DNA of 64,000 nucleotides from Moanibacter sp965226025. Lineage in GTDB: Bacteria > Verrucomicrobiota > Verrucomicrobiia > Opitutales > UBA2987. The DNA lies in contig CBDDCD010000002.1 in NCBI GenBank assembly GCA_965226025.1, positions 1,860,001-1,924,000 on the forward strand. The letters run 5' to 3'. The position numbers were made by a program, and so were the translations under genes. Positions 17,644-26,064 of the stretch are shown here, one piece after another (the first letter of the stretch is position 1; the number at the start of each line of letters is the position of its first letter). The notes below the pieces were generated by a model. That model made no database searches, was not told the origin of the DNA, and saw only the letters and a list, made by a program, of their open reading frames with translations.

Positions 17644-18831
17644 ATGCCAGCTATCCACGAACGCACAGAAAACGAACGCGGTCGCGTGCGCATCACCGGG
17701 CTCAAGGCGATGGAGCTCAAGAACGCAGCGGGCCAGAGTCTGGTCCGCGTAGAGACGGACGCCGGTCTCTACGGAATCGGCGAAGCGGGGGCCTCCGGCC
17801 CCGCGACCCGCGCTAATCTGCAGTGGCTCGAGCGCGTGCTGATCGGCGCTGATCCGCTGAACATCGACAAGCTCTATCACCAAATGATGGGACTCCAGCA
17901 TACCTTCCAGGCCCATGTGCCGACCATCAGCGGCGTCGACATCGCCCTTTGGGACCTGGCCGGCAAGATCCTCGACCTTCCCTCCAGCGAACTGCTCACA
18001 GGCCGCTTCCGCGACCGCGTCGAAATCTACTACGGCGGGGCGCCATCCGACTGGAACGATCGCACCGCCGTCGATGAATGGGTGGCCGAATTCCGTGCCC
18101 ACCCTCACGGCTACCGCACCCTGAAGTTCGGCTTCGATCAACTGCTCGACAGCGACCGTCTTTCAAGGCCGTATCGAGTGGCTGAACCGGGTCAAACGAT
18201 GAAGGGGAGTGACCTCAAACTGATTCGGGACGGTTTCGCTACGATGCGCGACGCCCTGGGTTGGGACATCGACTTCATCGTCCACTGTCACAACGAGTGG
18301 GACGTGCCGACCGCGATCGGCATTTCGCAGGCCGTGGAAGAGGTGCGGCCGATCTGGATCGAAGACCCTCTACAAGTCTGGTTTTCAGACGGGTACCGAC
18401 AGCTCAGGGCCGCTTCCCGCGTGCCCATCTGCACCGGCGAGAAAATCGAAGGTTTCCGCGACTTCTTTCCCTTTATCGTCGAGGGAGCCATTGACGTGTT
18501 GCACCCCGATCTCTGCTGGTGCGGCGGCATCAGCGGGGGCCGCAAAATCGCCGAGCTGGCCGACCACTTCGGCCTACCGGTAGCGCTCCACAATTGCGGC
18601 AGCCTCGTGCACAACATGGCCAACATTCACTTCGGCGCCATGGTGCGCAACTTCAGTATGAGCGAGACCCGGCTTTACTCGCAGACCTACATCGCCGACA
18701 TGGGTGGGCTCGACGGCTTCGACTTCGTTGACGGCAAGATCGCGGTTCCGGACGGCCCCGGGTTGGGCATCGAGCTCGTACCCGAAGTGCTGCACGCCGA
18801 ACTCAAAGATGGCGAGCCCTACTGGGATTGA
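17644..18831 (+). CDS. Enolase-superfamily (mandelate racemase-type) sugar-acid dehydratase
   Basis: 395 residues, two domains: a capping domain (residues 15-135, with SGVDIALWDLAGK) and a modified TIM barrel. Putative metal ligands follow the order of the family: HCHNEWDV, the Glu of IWIEDPLQ and the Glu of CTGEKIEGF. VALHNCGSL supplies a likely catalytic His. This arrangement is closest to galactonate or mannonate dehydratases, which dehydrate a sugar acid to a 2-keto-3-deoxy acid. The start is well supported by GGGGAGG. It faces a DHDPS-family gene across a 78-bp inverted repeat, and such aldolases can use its product. Confidence 0.85.
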   Translation: MPAIHERTENERGRVRITGLKAMELKNAAGQSLVRVETDAGLYGIGEAGASGPATRANLQWLERVLIGADPLNIDKLYHQMMGLQHTFQAHVPTISGVDIALWDLAGKILDLPSSELLTGRFRDRVEIYYGGAPSDWNDRTAVDEWVAEFRAHPHGYRTLKFGFDQLLDSDRLSRPYRVAEPGQTMKGSDLKLIRDGFATMRDALGWDIDFIVHCHNEWDVPTAIGISQAVEEVRPIWIEDPLQVWFSDGYRQLRAASRVPICTGEKIEGFRDFFPFIVEGAIDVLHPDLCWCGGISGGRKIAELADHFGLPVALHNCGSLVHNMANIHFGAMVRNFSMSETRLYSQTYIADMGGLDGFDFVDGKIAVPDGPGLGIELVPEVLHAELKDGEPYWD

Positions 18832-18857
18832 TAGGACTCGGAAAAAAGGTCAGGCTT

Positions 18858-18935
18858 AGTGCTGCTGTTCACAATTACGGTGACGTTTGCCTAGGCGCTC
18901 CCACAAACGTCACCGTAATTGTGAACAGCAGCACT
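18858..18935. repeat. Perfect 32-bp inverted repeat (14-bp loop)
   Basis: Arms 18858-18889 and 18904-18935 are exact reverse complements (outer AGTGCTGCTGTTCACAATTA). It lies between two convergent genes and could stop both transcripts, but has no T-tract. The perfect arms suggest a recent palindromic insertion. Confidence 0.8.
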
Positions 18936-18967
18936 TATTATCGGATTCCGGTGGAAAACTCCTGATA

Positions 18968-19897
18968 TCAAAGCTTTAGCAGTTCCGGGGTGTTGGTTTC
19001 CATCCATGCCCGGAGCTCACTGACATCCTCATCGGTGGCGCTCGTGTAGGGCGGGCGGGAACGGACGCTCATGGACAGGAAATCCGTGGTAACGCCCATC
19101 AATCGGTCGTAGGCAGTGTCTGTGAACCCCTTTGCCGTGAAGGGCGTCAGTCCTTCATTGATAAGCCGATCCACCAGGTCTGTCCACGGCTGGAGCTCAT
19201 CCCATTTCTTTTCCACAACGAGCTCGAACATGTGAAGCAGCACGCGCGGGTTCATGTAGACCAGCGCACTGGCGCAGCCGATGGCTCCGTGGGGACCGAG
19301 CCGGTTCCACTCGTTCTCTCCCACCCACACATTGATGAATTCGCTGAGCTGTTCGCACCCAGTCGGGGTTCGGGCAGTCGTGTCGGCATTTGCCTTCAGC
19401 GCCAGATAGCGGCCGGTGGCCTCGTAGACGGCGCGATGCTGTTCCACCGTGAGGGCTTTCTTTGCCCGTAGTGTTTCGTAGATAGTCAGGGCGAGCCCCG
19501 GGCACGCGTCGGTGACGGCCTTGAAGAAAGGGACGATGTGACGGTCGTCGAGCTCCATCCAAAACGGCAGCGCGACCTGCACCGCATCCGCCCCTACTTC
19601 GGCCGCATAGGCCGCCCGCCGCTCTACCCCCAGCGTGTAGGTAGAGGTCACTCCGATCATCACCGGGGTCCGGTGCTTCCTACACTCCTCCACTGTCGCC
19701 TTGGTCACGGCCTTCCATTCGTCGAACTCCATGGCGTAGAACTCGCCGGTGGTGCCCCCCGTATACACCCCCGGAACACCGGCCTGGCAGGTCCGTTCCA
19801 GGTCGGCTCGGTAGGCGTCTTCGTCGAACATCAAATTCTCATCCCAAGCTACCGGCAACCCGGCCCAAGGCCCGGTCATTTCCTTGTGGGTCAACAT
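18968..19897 (-). CDS. Dihydrodipicolinate synthase / N-acetylneuraminate lyase family protein (second copy)
   Basis: 309 residues with the classical class I aldolase set: YTGGTTGEFYAM loop, Tyr in LTIYETLRAKK, Schiff-base Lys in YLALKANADT. It is closer to the canonical motif than the paralogue at 8925. A strong AAGGAGG site lies 5-6 nt before ATG 19897. Expected substrates are 2-keto-3-deoxy sugar acids or related aldols. The convergent enolase at 17644 and the enolase at 20252 are plausible partners. Confidence 0.88.
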   Translation of the reverse strand: MLTHKEMTGPWAGLPVAWDENLMFDEDAYRADLERTCQAGVPGVYTGGTTGEFYAMEFDEWKAVTKATVEECRKHRTPVMIGVTSTYTLGVERRAAYAAEVGADAVQVALPFWMELDDRHIVPFFKAVTDACPGLALTIYETLRAKKALTVEQHRAVYEATGRYLALKANADTTARTPTGCEQLSEFINVWVGENEWNRLGPHGAIGCASALVYMNPRVLLHMFELVVEKKWDELQPWTDLVDRLINEGLTPFTAKGFTDTAYDRLMGVTTDFLSMSVRSRPPYTSATDEDVSELRAWMETNTPELLKL

Positions 19898-20251
19898 GCT
19901 TCCCTCCTTTTTACGTTTCTCTTACAGGTCAGCTCCAGCCACCCGTTGCCACTTCGAAACCAGACCTGTCTGGTCGCTGCCCGCATGGGCGTAGACCGAT
20001 CAATCGGGGTTGAAACTGTAGCGGTGGCTTTCATGATCTTCCTCTTTGTCTTCCTCATCCTCTTTGAGATTTTCTGGGTTTACTTCCCCTTATACTGGAT
20101 TTTTCGAGTCCAGCAATTCGGGGGAAGTAGAGACGAAGAGGAAGAGGAAGAGGAAGATCAGCTCGCATCGATCCACGCGGGTATCCATCACGAAAAAAGT
20201 GTCCGTGAATCGCCCAAAAACCGTATCGGTCTGGCTCAGCGGGATTTCAAG
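19898..20251. other. Intergenic region made largely of two purine/pyrimidine repeats
   Basis: 20036-20065 is the inverse of 1075-1104 (29 of 30). 20132-20180 (GACGAAGAGGAAGAGGAAGA, then CTCGCATCGATC) recurs in shorter form at 63207-63250, and the similarity continues weakly downstream (about 20185-20225 against 63251-63290). A short frame through it gives only acidic or hydrophobic low-complexity peptide and is not considered a gene. Confidence 0.6.
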
Positions 20252-21511
20252 TCAGCGTAGGTTGTCGCGGACGATCGCCCCCTCCTGCTCCAGGAGGCGG
20301 GCGTGCCGCTGCCCGAAGGCGGCGCTGCCGTCGTCATCTTCGACCTCGAGATGCACGCCGGTCTGAAAGCCGGGGAGATTTCCCTTATAAAAGGCGAACT
20401 GATAGGCCGTTTCGTCGGTGAAGCTCCATCGCCGCTGCCCATCGCCATCACCTGGCCAGGTCACGGTCAGGATCCGCTTCTGCGATCGGTAGGTCTGCCT
20501 GGGGGAAGGAGACTCGGGATCCACTCGAAACGCCTCAAACGCTTTCTCATCCACCTGCACGCCGAGCCCGGGCGCTTCGGGCACGGGCATATAACCGTCG
20601 ACGACCGGGATACGCTCCGTCAGCAGGTCGGACTGGAACAGCTCGTGGCAGGTGATAGAGGGAAGTTGAGCATGGAGCAGCACCGCGCCGAGATGCGCGG
20701 CATAGGCCGTCGTGATGCCTGTGCCAACGAGCTGCAGCCAGAAAGGGGTGCGGAACTCACTGGCCAGCGTCGCCTGACGAAGCGTCTCCTGCAGGGTCCC
20801 CCCGACAACGAAGCCGTCGCTGGCGCGAGCATGGAGGACCGGCTCGCTGAAGTGCTCGACGACGAACTTTCGGACCCGTTGGCGCAGGATCTGCGCCCCT
20901 TCGAGATCCTGACCCAGGTAGAAGGGCGATTCATACATTCCAACTTTGAGGTGCTCGTCGAGCTTCTGCAGGTGGATCTCAGCATTGCCGGGGGTCAACA
21001 GGAAGCCGTTGAAGTCGATGTCGAAGCGATAGTCCTGCGGCACGACCTTGCCGACCGTGTCGATCTGCTCGTGGATGTCGCGCCAGGGCCTGGCCTTCAT
21101 CTTGAAGCAGGTGTAACCCCGTTTGAGAGACTCCTGCGCCTCCTTGGCCCAGTCTTCCGGCGGCATGTCGATATCCCACCACGAGATTGGACAGCGGTCT
21201 CGCACCTTGGCCCCGATCAGGCAGTGGATGGGCACGCCGGCATCCTGGCCGGCCAGGTCGAGGGCAGCGATCTGCGGCCCCATCCCGATGGTGTCGTCCC
21301 GGAAAATGCGCCATGGATCCCGTCCGACGAGGTGGTCCACCGGGCTGGCAGCGCCCACGTTGTCGCCATAGCCGACCAGGCCGTTGTCGGTCTCCAGTCG
21401 GTAGACGTTGACCCGCTCATCGTGCGTCTGGGCGCGGTGCATATGCCGCTCGACGTGATCGGCATAAAACGGGATGTCGAGAGTCAGATGCTCGGCCTTG
21501 ACGATTTTCAT
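20252..21511 (-). CDS. Enolase-superfamily (MR/MLE-type) protein
   Basis: 419 residues. Its K-x-K motif (CFKMKARPW) is typical of mandelate racemase or muconate-lactonizing subgroups. FDIDFNGF and MYESPFY supply two metal ligands; the third is not obvious in ASDGFVVGG. About 70 extra residues follow the normal C-terminus (from LTVTWPGDGDG), an unusual extension rich in aromatic and charged residues. AGGGAGATC lies upstream of ATG 21511. It follows the methyltransferase gene by 23 bp. Reaction unknown; dehydration or epimerisation of an acid sugar is the family expectation. Confidence 0.8.
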   Translation of the reverse strand: MKIVKAEHLTLDIPFYADHVERHMHRAQTHDERVNVYRLETDNGLVGYGDNVGAASPVDHLVGRDPWRIFRDDTIGMGPQIAALDLAGQDAGVPIHCLIGAKVRDRCPISWWDIDMPPEDWAKEAQESLKRGYTCFKMKARPWRDIHEQIDTVGKVVPQDYRFDIDFNGFLLTPGNAEIHLQKLDEHLKVGMYESPFYLGQDLEGAQILRQRVRKFVVEHFSEPVLHARASDGFVVGGTLQETLRQATLASEFRTPFWLQLVGTGITTAYAAHLGAVLLHAQLPSITCHELFQSDLLTERIPVVDGYMPVPEAPGLGVQVDEKAFEAFRVDPESPSPRQTYRSQKRILTVTWPGDGDGQRRWSFTDETAYQFAFYKGNLPGFQTGVHLEVEDDDGSAAFGQRHARLLEQEGAIVRDNLR

Positions 21512-21534
21512 TGGGTCGGATCTCCCTGCTTCAG

Positions 21535-22290
21535 TTACTTGTGGATCGCACTGCCATACCTGGGTGCTTTTCTTCCTCCGAATAGGGCGATTTCAAAGAC
21601 CTTGAAAAAGCAGTCGACGTCAATGAATCCTATCTTGTCAAGCCATCGGCATTGTTTGTCGACTGGCGCAAGGATATTTTCCTTCTTGTCTGGGCGGTTG
21701 TAGTAGGTCTTTGCGATGTCTTCCCTCTTCATCGAGGAGTCAGATCCCTCGTGGAATTCGTAGAGGTGGTCTAAGAAAAAGTCATCGAACAATCCCTTTC
21801 CCGCTTCGGTTCCCGAGGAAACATGCTCCAGATTCAGGAACACCCCATCGGCGGCAAGCAGATCAAATATCTCCGCGTAAATCGCTCGCTTCCGTTCATC
21901 GGTTTGGTGATGGATCGCATATCCTGAAATCACAATGTCGAACGGCTGCGATTCCGAGACACAATCGAGCCACTGCGGCGTTGAAAAATCAGCTTGAGAG
22001 ATTGTTGTGTTGGGGACCGATCTTAGATTCTTGCGCGCAGCCTCCAGCATCGGCTCCGAGAAATCAATGAAATGGGTATGAGCGGACGGAAAGAGGGTGA
22101 GTAGAAGGCGTCCGAGGATACCGTCACCACATCCAAGATCGAGAATTGAATTCGGGTTGCAACACCAGAGCCGGGCAATTTTGGCAATCACCGCAAATTG
22201 AAGGTCTGCACCGGGAATGGCTCCGCGAACTCCCTCGATGAAGGCTTTCGACAAAGCCTTGCTTTGCCATTCACTTTGGGCCGCTTTCAT
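21535..22290 (-). CDS. Class I SAM-dependent methyltransferase
   Basis: About 251 residues. Motif I ILDLGCGDGILG binds S-adenosylmethionine, the acidic loop FIDFSEPMLEAA follows, and FDIVISGYAIHHQTDERK is motif IV/post-IV of the small-molecule methyltransferases. The C-terminus is not diagnostic. ATG 22290 is chosen; an in-frame TTG 18 nt upstream is possible. It is co-directional with and 23 bp from the downstream enolase, but a functional link is not evident. Confidence 0.82.
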   Translation of the reverse strand: MKAAQSEWQSKALSKAFIEGVRGAIPGADLQFAVIAKIARLWCCNPNSILDLGCGDGILGRLLLTLFPSAHTHFIDFSEPMLEAARKNLRSVPNTTISQADFSTPQWLDCVSESQPFDIVISGYAIHHQTDERKRAIYAEIFDLLAADGVFLNLEHVSSGTEAGKGLFDDFFLDHLYEFHEGSDSSMKREDIAKTYYNRPDKKENILAPVDKQCRWLDKIGFIDVDCFFKVFEIALFGGRKAPRYGSAIHK

Positions 22291-22863
22291 TCCTCTTTCG
22301 ACATCCAATGCCCCACTGAGGCATGAGGGCGCCAGCCCAAATTGCCTCCAGTGATTCTAAAGGTCTCGATGTTCCTTCCTAGGGATCAGGAAGTCAATGT
22401 CAGCCGGCTTTGAAACGAGCCAATTTATCTTCGGGGTGCTGAAGAGATTGAATAGGTGGCATTTGCCCTGCCACTAGCCCGCTTTTCTCAGATAGCGCCG
22501 ATTAAGACCGGCAGTAAGTAGTGAATGAAAGAGTCATACAGTAAAGGTCTAGTCAACCGTACTGGCCCCGAGTCATGGCGTCCTACCTGAGAGGGTATGG
22601 TGCAAGCGTTGACAGGGGAAGATGCAGGCTGCGTGATTGAGCCGCGAAAGTCGGGCAACGTATGGAGGGCCGATCCTCTTGAGATATGGGGAAGGCAACA
22701 CTGGGCGGATCGCAAAGACGAAGAGCGGAGCATGCATGGAAGCTTACTGAACGGGAATCGGGAGTGGTGATACCGATATCATGGCTTTCTTTTCCTCATG
22801 CGAACGAAAGAGCTCTCATAAGGAGGCGCTAGCCGGAGTTATGAGCAGCGCCTTGTTGTTCGG
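22291..22863. other. Unassigned 570-bp region with one dispersed repeat
   Basis: No convincing reading frame. 22361-22398 (AGGTCTCGATGTTCC and onward, ending GGAAGTCAA) matches 29984-30020. TGATACCGATATCA at about 22766 also occurs near 12770. The block 22550-22740 has a structured, RNA-like look (CCTGAGAGGGTATGG, GAGCCGCGAAAGTC), but no known RNA family was recognised. Confidence 0.45.
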
Positions 22864-23373
22864 CTAATCCTCGGTTAAAATGACTGTATCCTCGATATCC
22901 GAACAATCATCCTGCGAAATTGATTCAATTACGACACGATCTACTTGTGCCCTGCCAGCAGTTTTCAGCTTACGGGCAGCGCGTAAAGCTTCTGGCACTT
23001 TCGACTCGTGAACATGCGCGACTGTCACATGTGGATTGAACGCATGAGTTGTACTCTTGAATTCGCGCAAGAGACCCTTGTGAAGAGAGTTATGAATTCC
23101 TAAAACCTGTGTGCGTCCCTCTGCCACTGGAAACCAAACATAGTTATCGTCCGTTGACTCCGGCTTACCAAGCGTCAACACGAAAGGCCTTGTCGATTGG
23201 GTAACCGCAGCAACATGCGCTCTTATTTCGTCTGAACTTAGCTCGCTTTCGAATGGGAAGACCAAAGTAACATGGGGCCGAATCTTCCCTGCAAGCGGAT
23301 CATAGGACCTCCGAATGGATTCTATGTCAGTCATTTCTGCCAGGTCTGGAAAAAGGACGATAGCTCTCTTCAT
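22864..23373 (-). CDS. 2'-5' RNA ligase / LigT-like phosphoesterase family protein
   Basis: 169 residues with the two diagnostic H-x-T-x motifs of the 2H phosphoesterases: RPHVTLVF (His34, Thr36) and NPHVTVAH (His115, Thr117). The family includes LigT/ThpR cyclic phosphodiesterases and stand-alone bacterial homologues of unknown role. Apparently complete. AAAGGA precedes ATG 23373 closely. The gene and its flanks (about 22860-23560) look lower in GC than the neighbours, suggesting a different origin. Confidence 0.85.
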   Translation of the reverse strand: MKRAIVLFPDLAEMTDIESIRRSYDPLAGKIRPHVTLVFPFESELSSDEIRAHVAAVTQSTRPFVLTLGKPESTDDNYVWFPVAEGRTQVLGIHNSLHKGLLREFKSTTHAFNPHVTVAHVHESKVPEALRAARKLKTAGRAQVDRVVIESISQDDCSDIEDTVILTED

Positions 23374-23571
23374 AGTTCCTTTGCCGAACGATTTAGCGGA
23401 GGCATTCCGGGTCAGGGAGAATTGATTGATACGAGCGGCATCAACGGGAATCGTCTCCCGCGCCTTTATTGTTCGGTGTTAACTCAGTTGGCACAAATAT
23501 CTCGTTGCTGCAGTTATGGTAGTTATATGTTGTGCCGTCATCGGCTTCAAATCCTCGATGAACGTGCGTCC

Positions 23572-25035
23572 TCACGGCCGACTGCGTCCCCTGTCGCGGT
23601 ATGCGTGTAGTTGTGTCCGCAGTTTTTCGACGGTCTCCGGGTGCTCGAAATACAGGTTTGTCGTCTCACCCGGGTCCTCGTTGAGATTGTAGAGTTGACC
23701 TGGAGCATCCGGTGCTTTCTCCGGGAGCACATAGGGGTGCAGCGTTTCGTTGTTCTCGTAGTCGTTTCCGCCTGATCCCTGGTGGTCCAGATACTTCCAG
23801 GAACGCTCTCGGATGCTGAGTGCCAGGCTAATGGTCTGGTGCAGTGTGTGCTCGCGAATGGGCAGGTCTTCGGCCTGTTCTCCCAAGAGGACCGGCAGGA
23901 TGTCGTAGCTGTCTTCCGCGGATCCATGTGGAAGATCGGCTCCGACAAGGGCCGCGCAGGTGGCCATGATGTCGCAGAGGCAGACGGTCTGGTCTGTCTG
24001 TGTTTTTGGCGCGATCCTTTTCTGCCAACGGGCAATGAACGGGATCCGATGTCCGCCTTCCCACTGGTCCCGTTTCATGCCGCGCCAGGGACGTGCCCCG
24101 TCGTGTTGGTGGTCTTTGCGCATGTGCACGACACTGGTCACCTCCGGTCCGTTATCGCTTGAGACCATGACAAGGGTATTATCGGCAATTCCCAGCCGGT
24201 CCAGAGTGTTGAGCAATTCGCCTACCACATGATCGAACTCGAAGATGAAATCGCCATGTGGTCCGGCATCCGTTTTTCCCCGGCACGTGCTGGACGCAAA
24301 CGAAGGCAGGTGGACCGCGTTGGATGGGTGGTACAGGAAGAAGGGCTTGTCGGGGTTGCTTTTGACGTGTTCCTCAATGAACGCGATGCTCTTACCAAGG
24401 AAGACGTGGTCAAGTTCCTGAATGTCGAAACCTGGTGCGATCATGCCGCGCCGGTTGTCATTGGCGTATGGGTGTTTGGGGAGCGGTGTTTTGTCCAGTT
24501 CGCCGGAGGGCGGCACGGGAATGCGGTCACCATCAATGAAGGCGTATAGGAAGTCGGTTCCAGAACAGCACGCGGTGCCAAAGAAGTGGTCGAAGCCGCG
24601 ATGGATGGGGGCATCGGGGATGGCGCGCGAATAGTCGATGCGTGTGACCGGCTCAAATCCGTTTTGATTGATCGGAGTTCCGTCTTTATCGAGGAACGAG
24701 AGGCCGACATGCCATTTGCCGAAGCAGGCAGTCGTGTAACACTTGTCACGCAGCATGTCGGGGAGCGTCAGGCGTCCTTCTTCTATCATGCACGGGCCGC
24801 CGGCACCTGTGAATACGCCGGTGATGCCGGTGCGAAAAGCCATGCGTCCGGTGAGCACGCTGTAGCGGCTGGGCGTGCATACGGTGGATGGAGCATGAGC
24901 ATCGGTGAAGGTCAGTCCTTCTCGGCTGAGTCGGTCCAGATTGGGTGTTGGCACTTTGGACTCGGGATTGTAACAGGCGACGTCACCATATCCCAAATCA
25001 TCGGCCAGAATGAGGATGATGTTTGGATTCTGCAC
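23572..25035 (-). CDS. Formylglycine-dependent sulfatase
   Basis: 487 residues, no signal peptide. The signature CTPSRYSVLTGR places the cysteine to be converted to formylglycine at residue 53. The paired metal-binding Asp lie at 12-13 (ILADDLGYGD), and later ligands in VSSDNGPE and KRDQWEGGHRIPF. It would hydrolyse a sulfate ester of a carbohydrate. The C-terminal WKYLDHQGSGGNDYE and LYNLNEDPGETTNL are typical arylsulfatase A/choline sulfatase-class closing motifs. The GTG start at 25035 is supported by GGAAGGAG six bases upstream. No maturase gene is visible in the window. Confidence 0.9.
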   Translation of the reverse strand: MQNPNIILILADDLGYGDVACYNPESKVPTPNLDRLSREGLTFTDAHAPSTVCTPSRYSVLTGRMAFRTGITGVFTGAGGPCMIEEGRLTLPDMLRDKCYTTACFGKWHVGLSFLDKDGTPINQNGFEPVTRIDYSRAIPDAPIHRGFDHFFGTACCSGTDFLYAFIDGDRIPVPPSGELDKTPLPKHPYANDNRRGMIAPGFDIQELDHVFLGKSIAFIEEHVKSNPDKPFFLYHPSNAVHLPSFASSTCRGKTDAGPHGDFIFEFDHVVGELLNTLDRLGIADNTLVMVSSDNGPEVTSVVHMRKDHQHDGARPWRGMKRDQWEGGHRIPFIARWQKRIAPKTQTDQTVCLCDIMATCAALVGADLPHGSAEDSYDILPVLLGEQAEDLPIREHTLHQTISLALSIRERSWKYLDHQGSGGNDYENNETLHPYVLPEKAPDAPGQLYNLNEDPGETTNLYFEHPETVEKLRTQLHAYRDRGRSRP

Positions 25036-25129
25036 CTTTGCTCCTTCCTCTAGCGCCGAATTCCGGCGGACAAGGCAGCAGGCCTAGACCGTCAAGTGCA
25101 TGGCGTGGTTCGCTGTCGCGTCAAGAACT

Positions 25130-25300
25130 TCACGCTCGTGTCAACTGCTGGCTTGCGAACGCAATGGCCTTTTCATGCTTGTCGGAGTCGGCCGGGATGA
25201 TGTTGCACCATGCACCTAGTTCGGCGATCGCGACAGCTGCTTTCTTGAACGCCTCTTCGGCTCTCTTGTTGCCATCCGGGTCGTCCAGAGACTTTAAGCC
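25130..25300 (-). pseudogene. C-terminal fragment of an unidentified protein
   Basis: The minus frame ending at TGA 25132-25130 reads as natural protein for about 55 residues (SLDDPDGNKRAEEAF, then AIAELGAWCNIIPADSDKHE, ending QQLTRA). The frame stays open upstream but there merges into the oppositely oriented terminase remnant, and no start is seen. Family not recognised. Confidence 0.4.
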
Positions 25301-25510
25301 CCGCCGCAAAAAGAGAGTGGCGGCGAATTTCCCCTGAACTGCTCGAAATGGGGCTGCTGTGCCGCCTGGATCGCAGTATATATTGCGAGGTCTATAGCCA
25401 GTGGGTGGAGGCGGTGCGACAGCTTCGGGAGACCGGATTCATTATCAAGGCGCCGAGTGGTAATCCCATCATCAAGCCACTACTGTCAGTGACGAATAAG
25501 TCGGCTGATC
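25300..25510 (+). pseudogene. P27-type phage terminase small-subunit fragment
   Basis: The plus frame from about 25303 reads AAKREWRRISPELLEMGLL, then CRLDRSIYCEVYSQWVEAVR and GFIIKAPSGNPIIKPLLSVT. This matches the P27 small terminase pattern (E-W-x-x-I-x-P-E-L, G-L-L, L-D, Y-C, K-x-P-S-G-N-P). Both ends are missing and no other phage gene surrounds it, so it is a stray piece of a lost prophage or an illegitimate insertion. Identification is from remembered family motifs. Confidence 0.6.
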
Positions 25511-25656
25511 AGGTGGGAAACCGAGAACCAGGACGAGGACGAGAAGATCTACCGGGGCGGGAGAACGTCGCCGAAAGTTCCACCCCCCGGTTGATCTGGC
25601 CAGCCCAGCACAGCCGGGGGCCTGGACTGACTTGAATCGCAACCAGTTCCCCGATT

Positions 25657-26064
25657 CTACGGATCGCCGGATTCGACTGCGTTCCTCAGCGCCAAAATCT
25701 GCCCGATGGCAAAGGCCCATCCAATTCTCGTATCTTCGCTATCGTCCTGCAGGTAGGGCGTGTGGTCCGGCTTGATGATCCCATCGTAGCCCACTTCGGC
25801 AAACGACCGCATACAGGCGTACATGTCGCAGTCGCCGTTATCGTGAAAAGTCTCCGCGTATTTATACTTGGGAGTCTCCACCCGCACATTACGAAAGTGA
25901 ACGGTCCCAATTCGGTTCCGGCTGCCGAAGTAGCGCGCGACTTCGGCAGCGTCTTCGTCAATTTCCGTGGCTACGCCGCTGTCGAAGAAAATGCAGTTGC
26001 TCGGGCTATCAACCAGATCGCAGTTCATGCACGACGAGAGAGGTAAACCCAACACTGCCGTCAA
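25657..26064 (-). pseudogene. uxuA: C-terminal fragment of mannonate dehydratase
   Basis: About 125 residues match the UxuA C-terminus: NRIGTVHFRNVR, FHDNGDCDMYACMRSF, VGYDGIIKPDHTP and the closing GWAFAIGQILAL helix. UxuA dehydrates D-mannonate to 2-keto-3-deoxygluconate in uronate breakdown. The first two-thirds are missing. The fragment begins inside the 3' end of the GH32 gene in another frame, so a deletion or fusion joined the two. Confidence 0.75.

Noticed and set aside
20046..20366. Acidic low-complexity frames in the purine repeat as a gene
   Set aside because: The same repeat recurs at 63207 in a different context and the frame has no start site or conserved content beyond the repeat.
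20303..21703. Long plus-strand frame opposite the enolase and methyltransferase genes
   Set aside because: Runs across two confident minus-strand genes and their gap and shows no domain; an antisense shadow.
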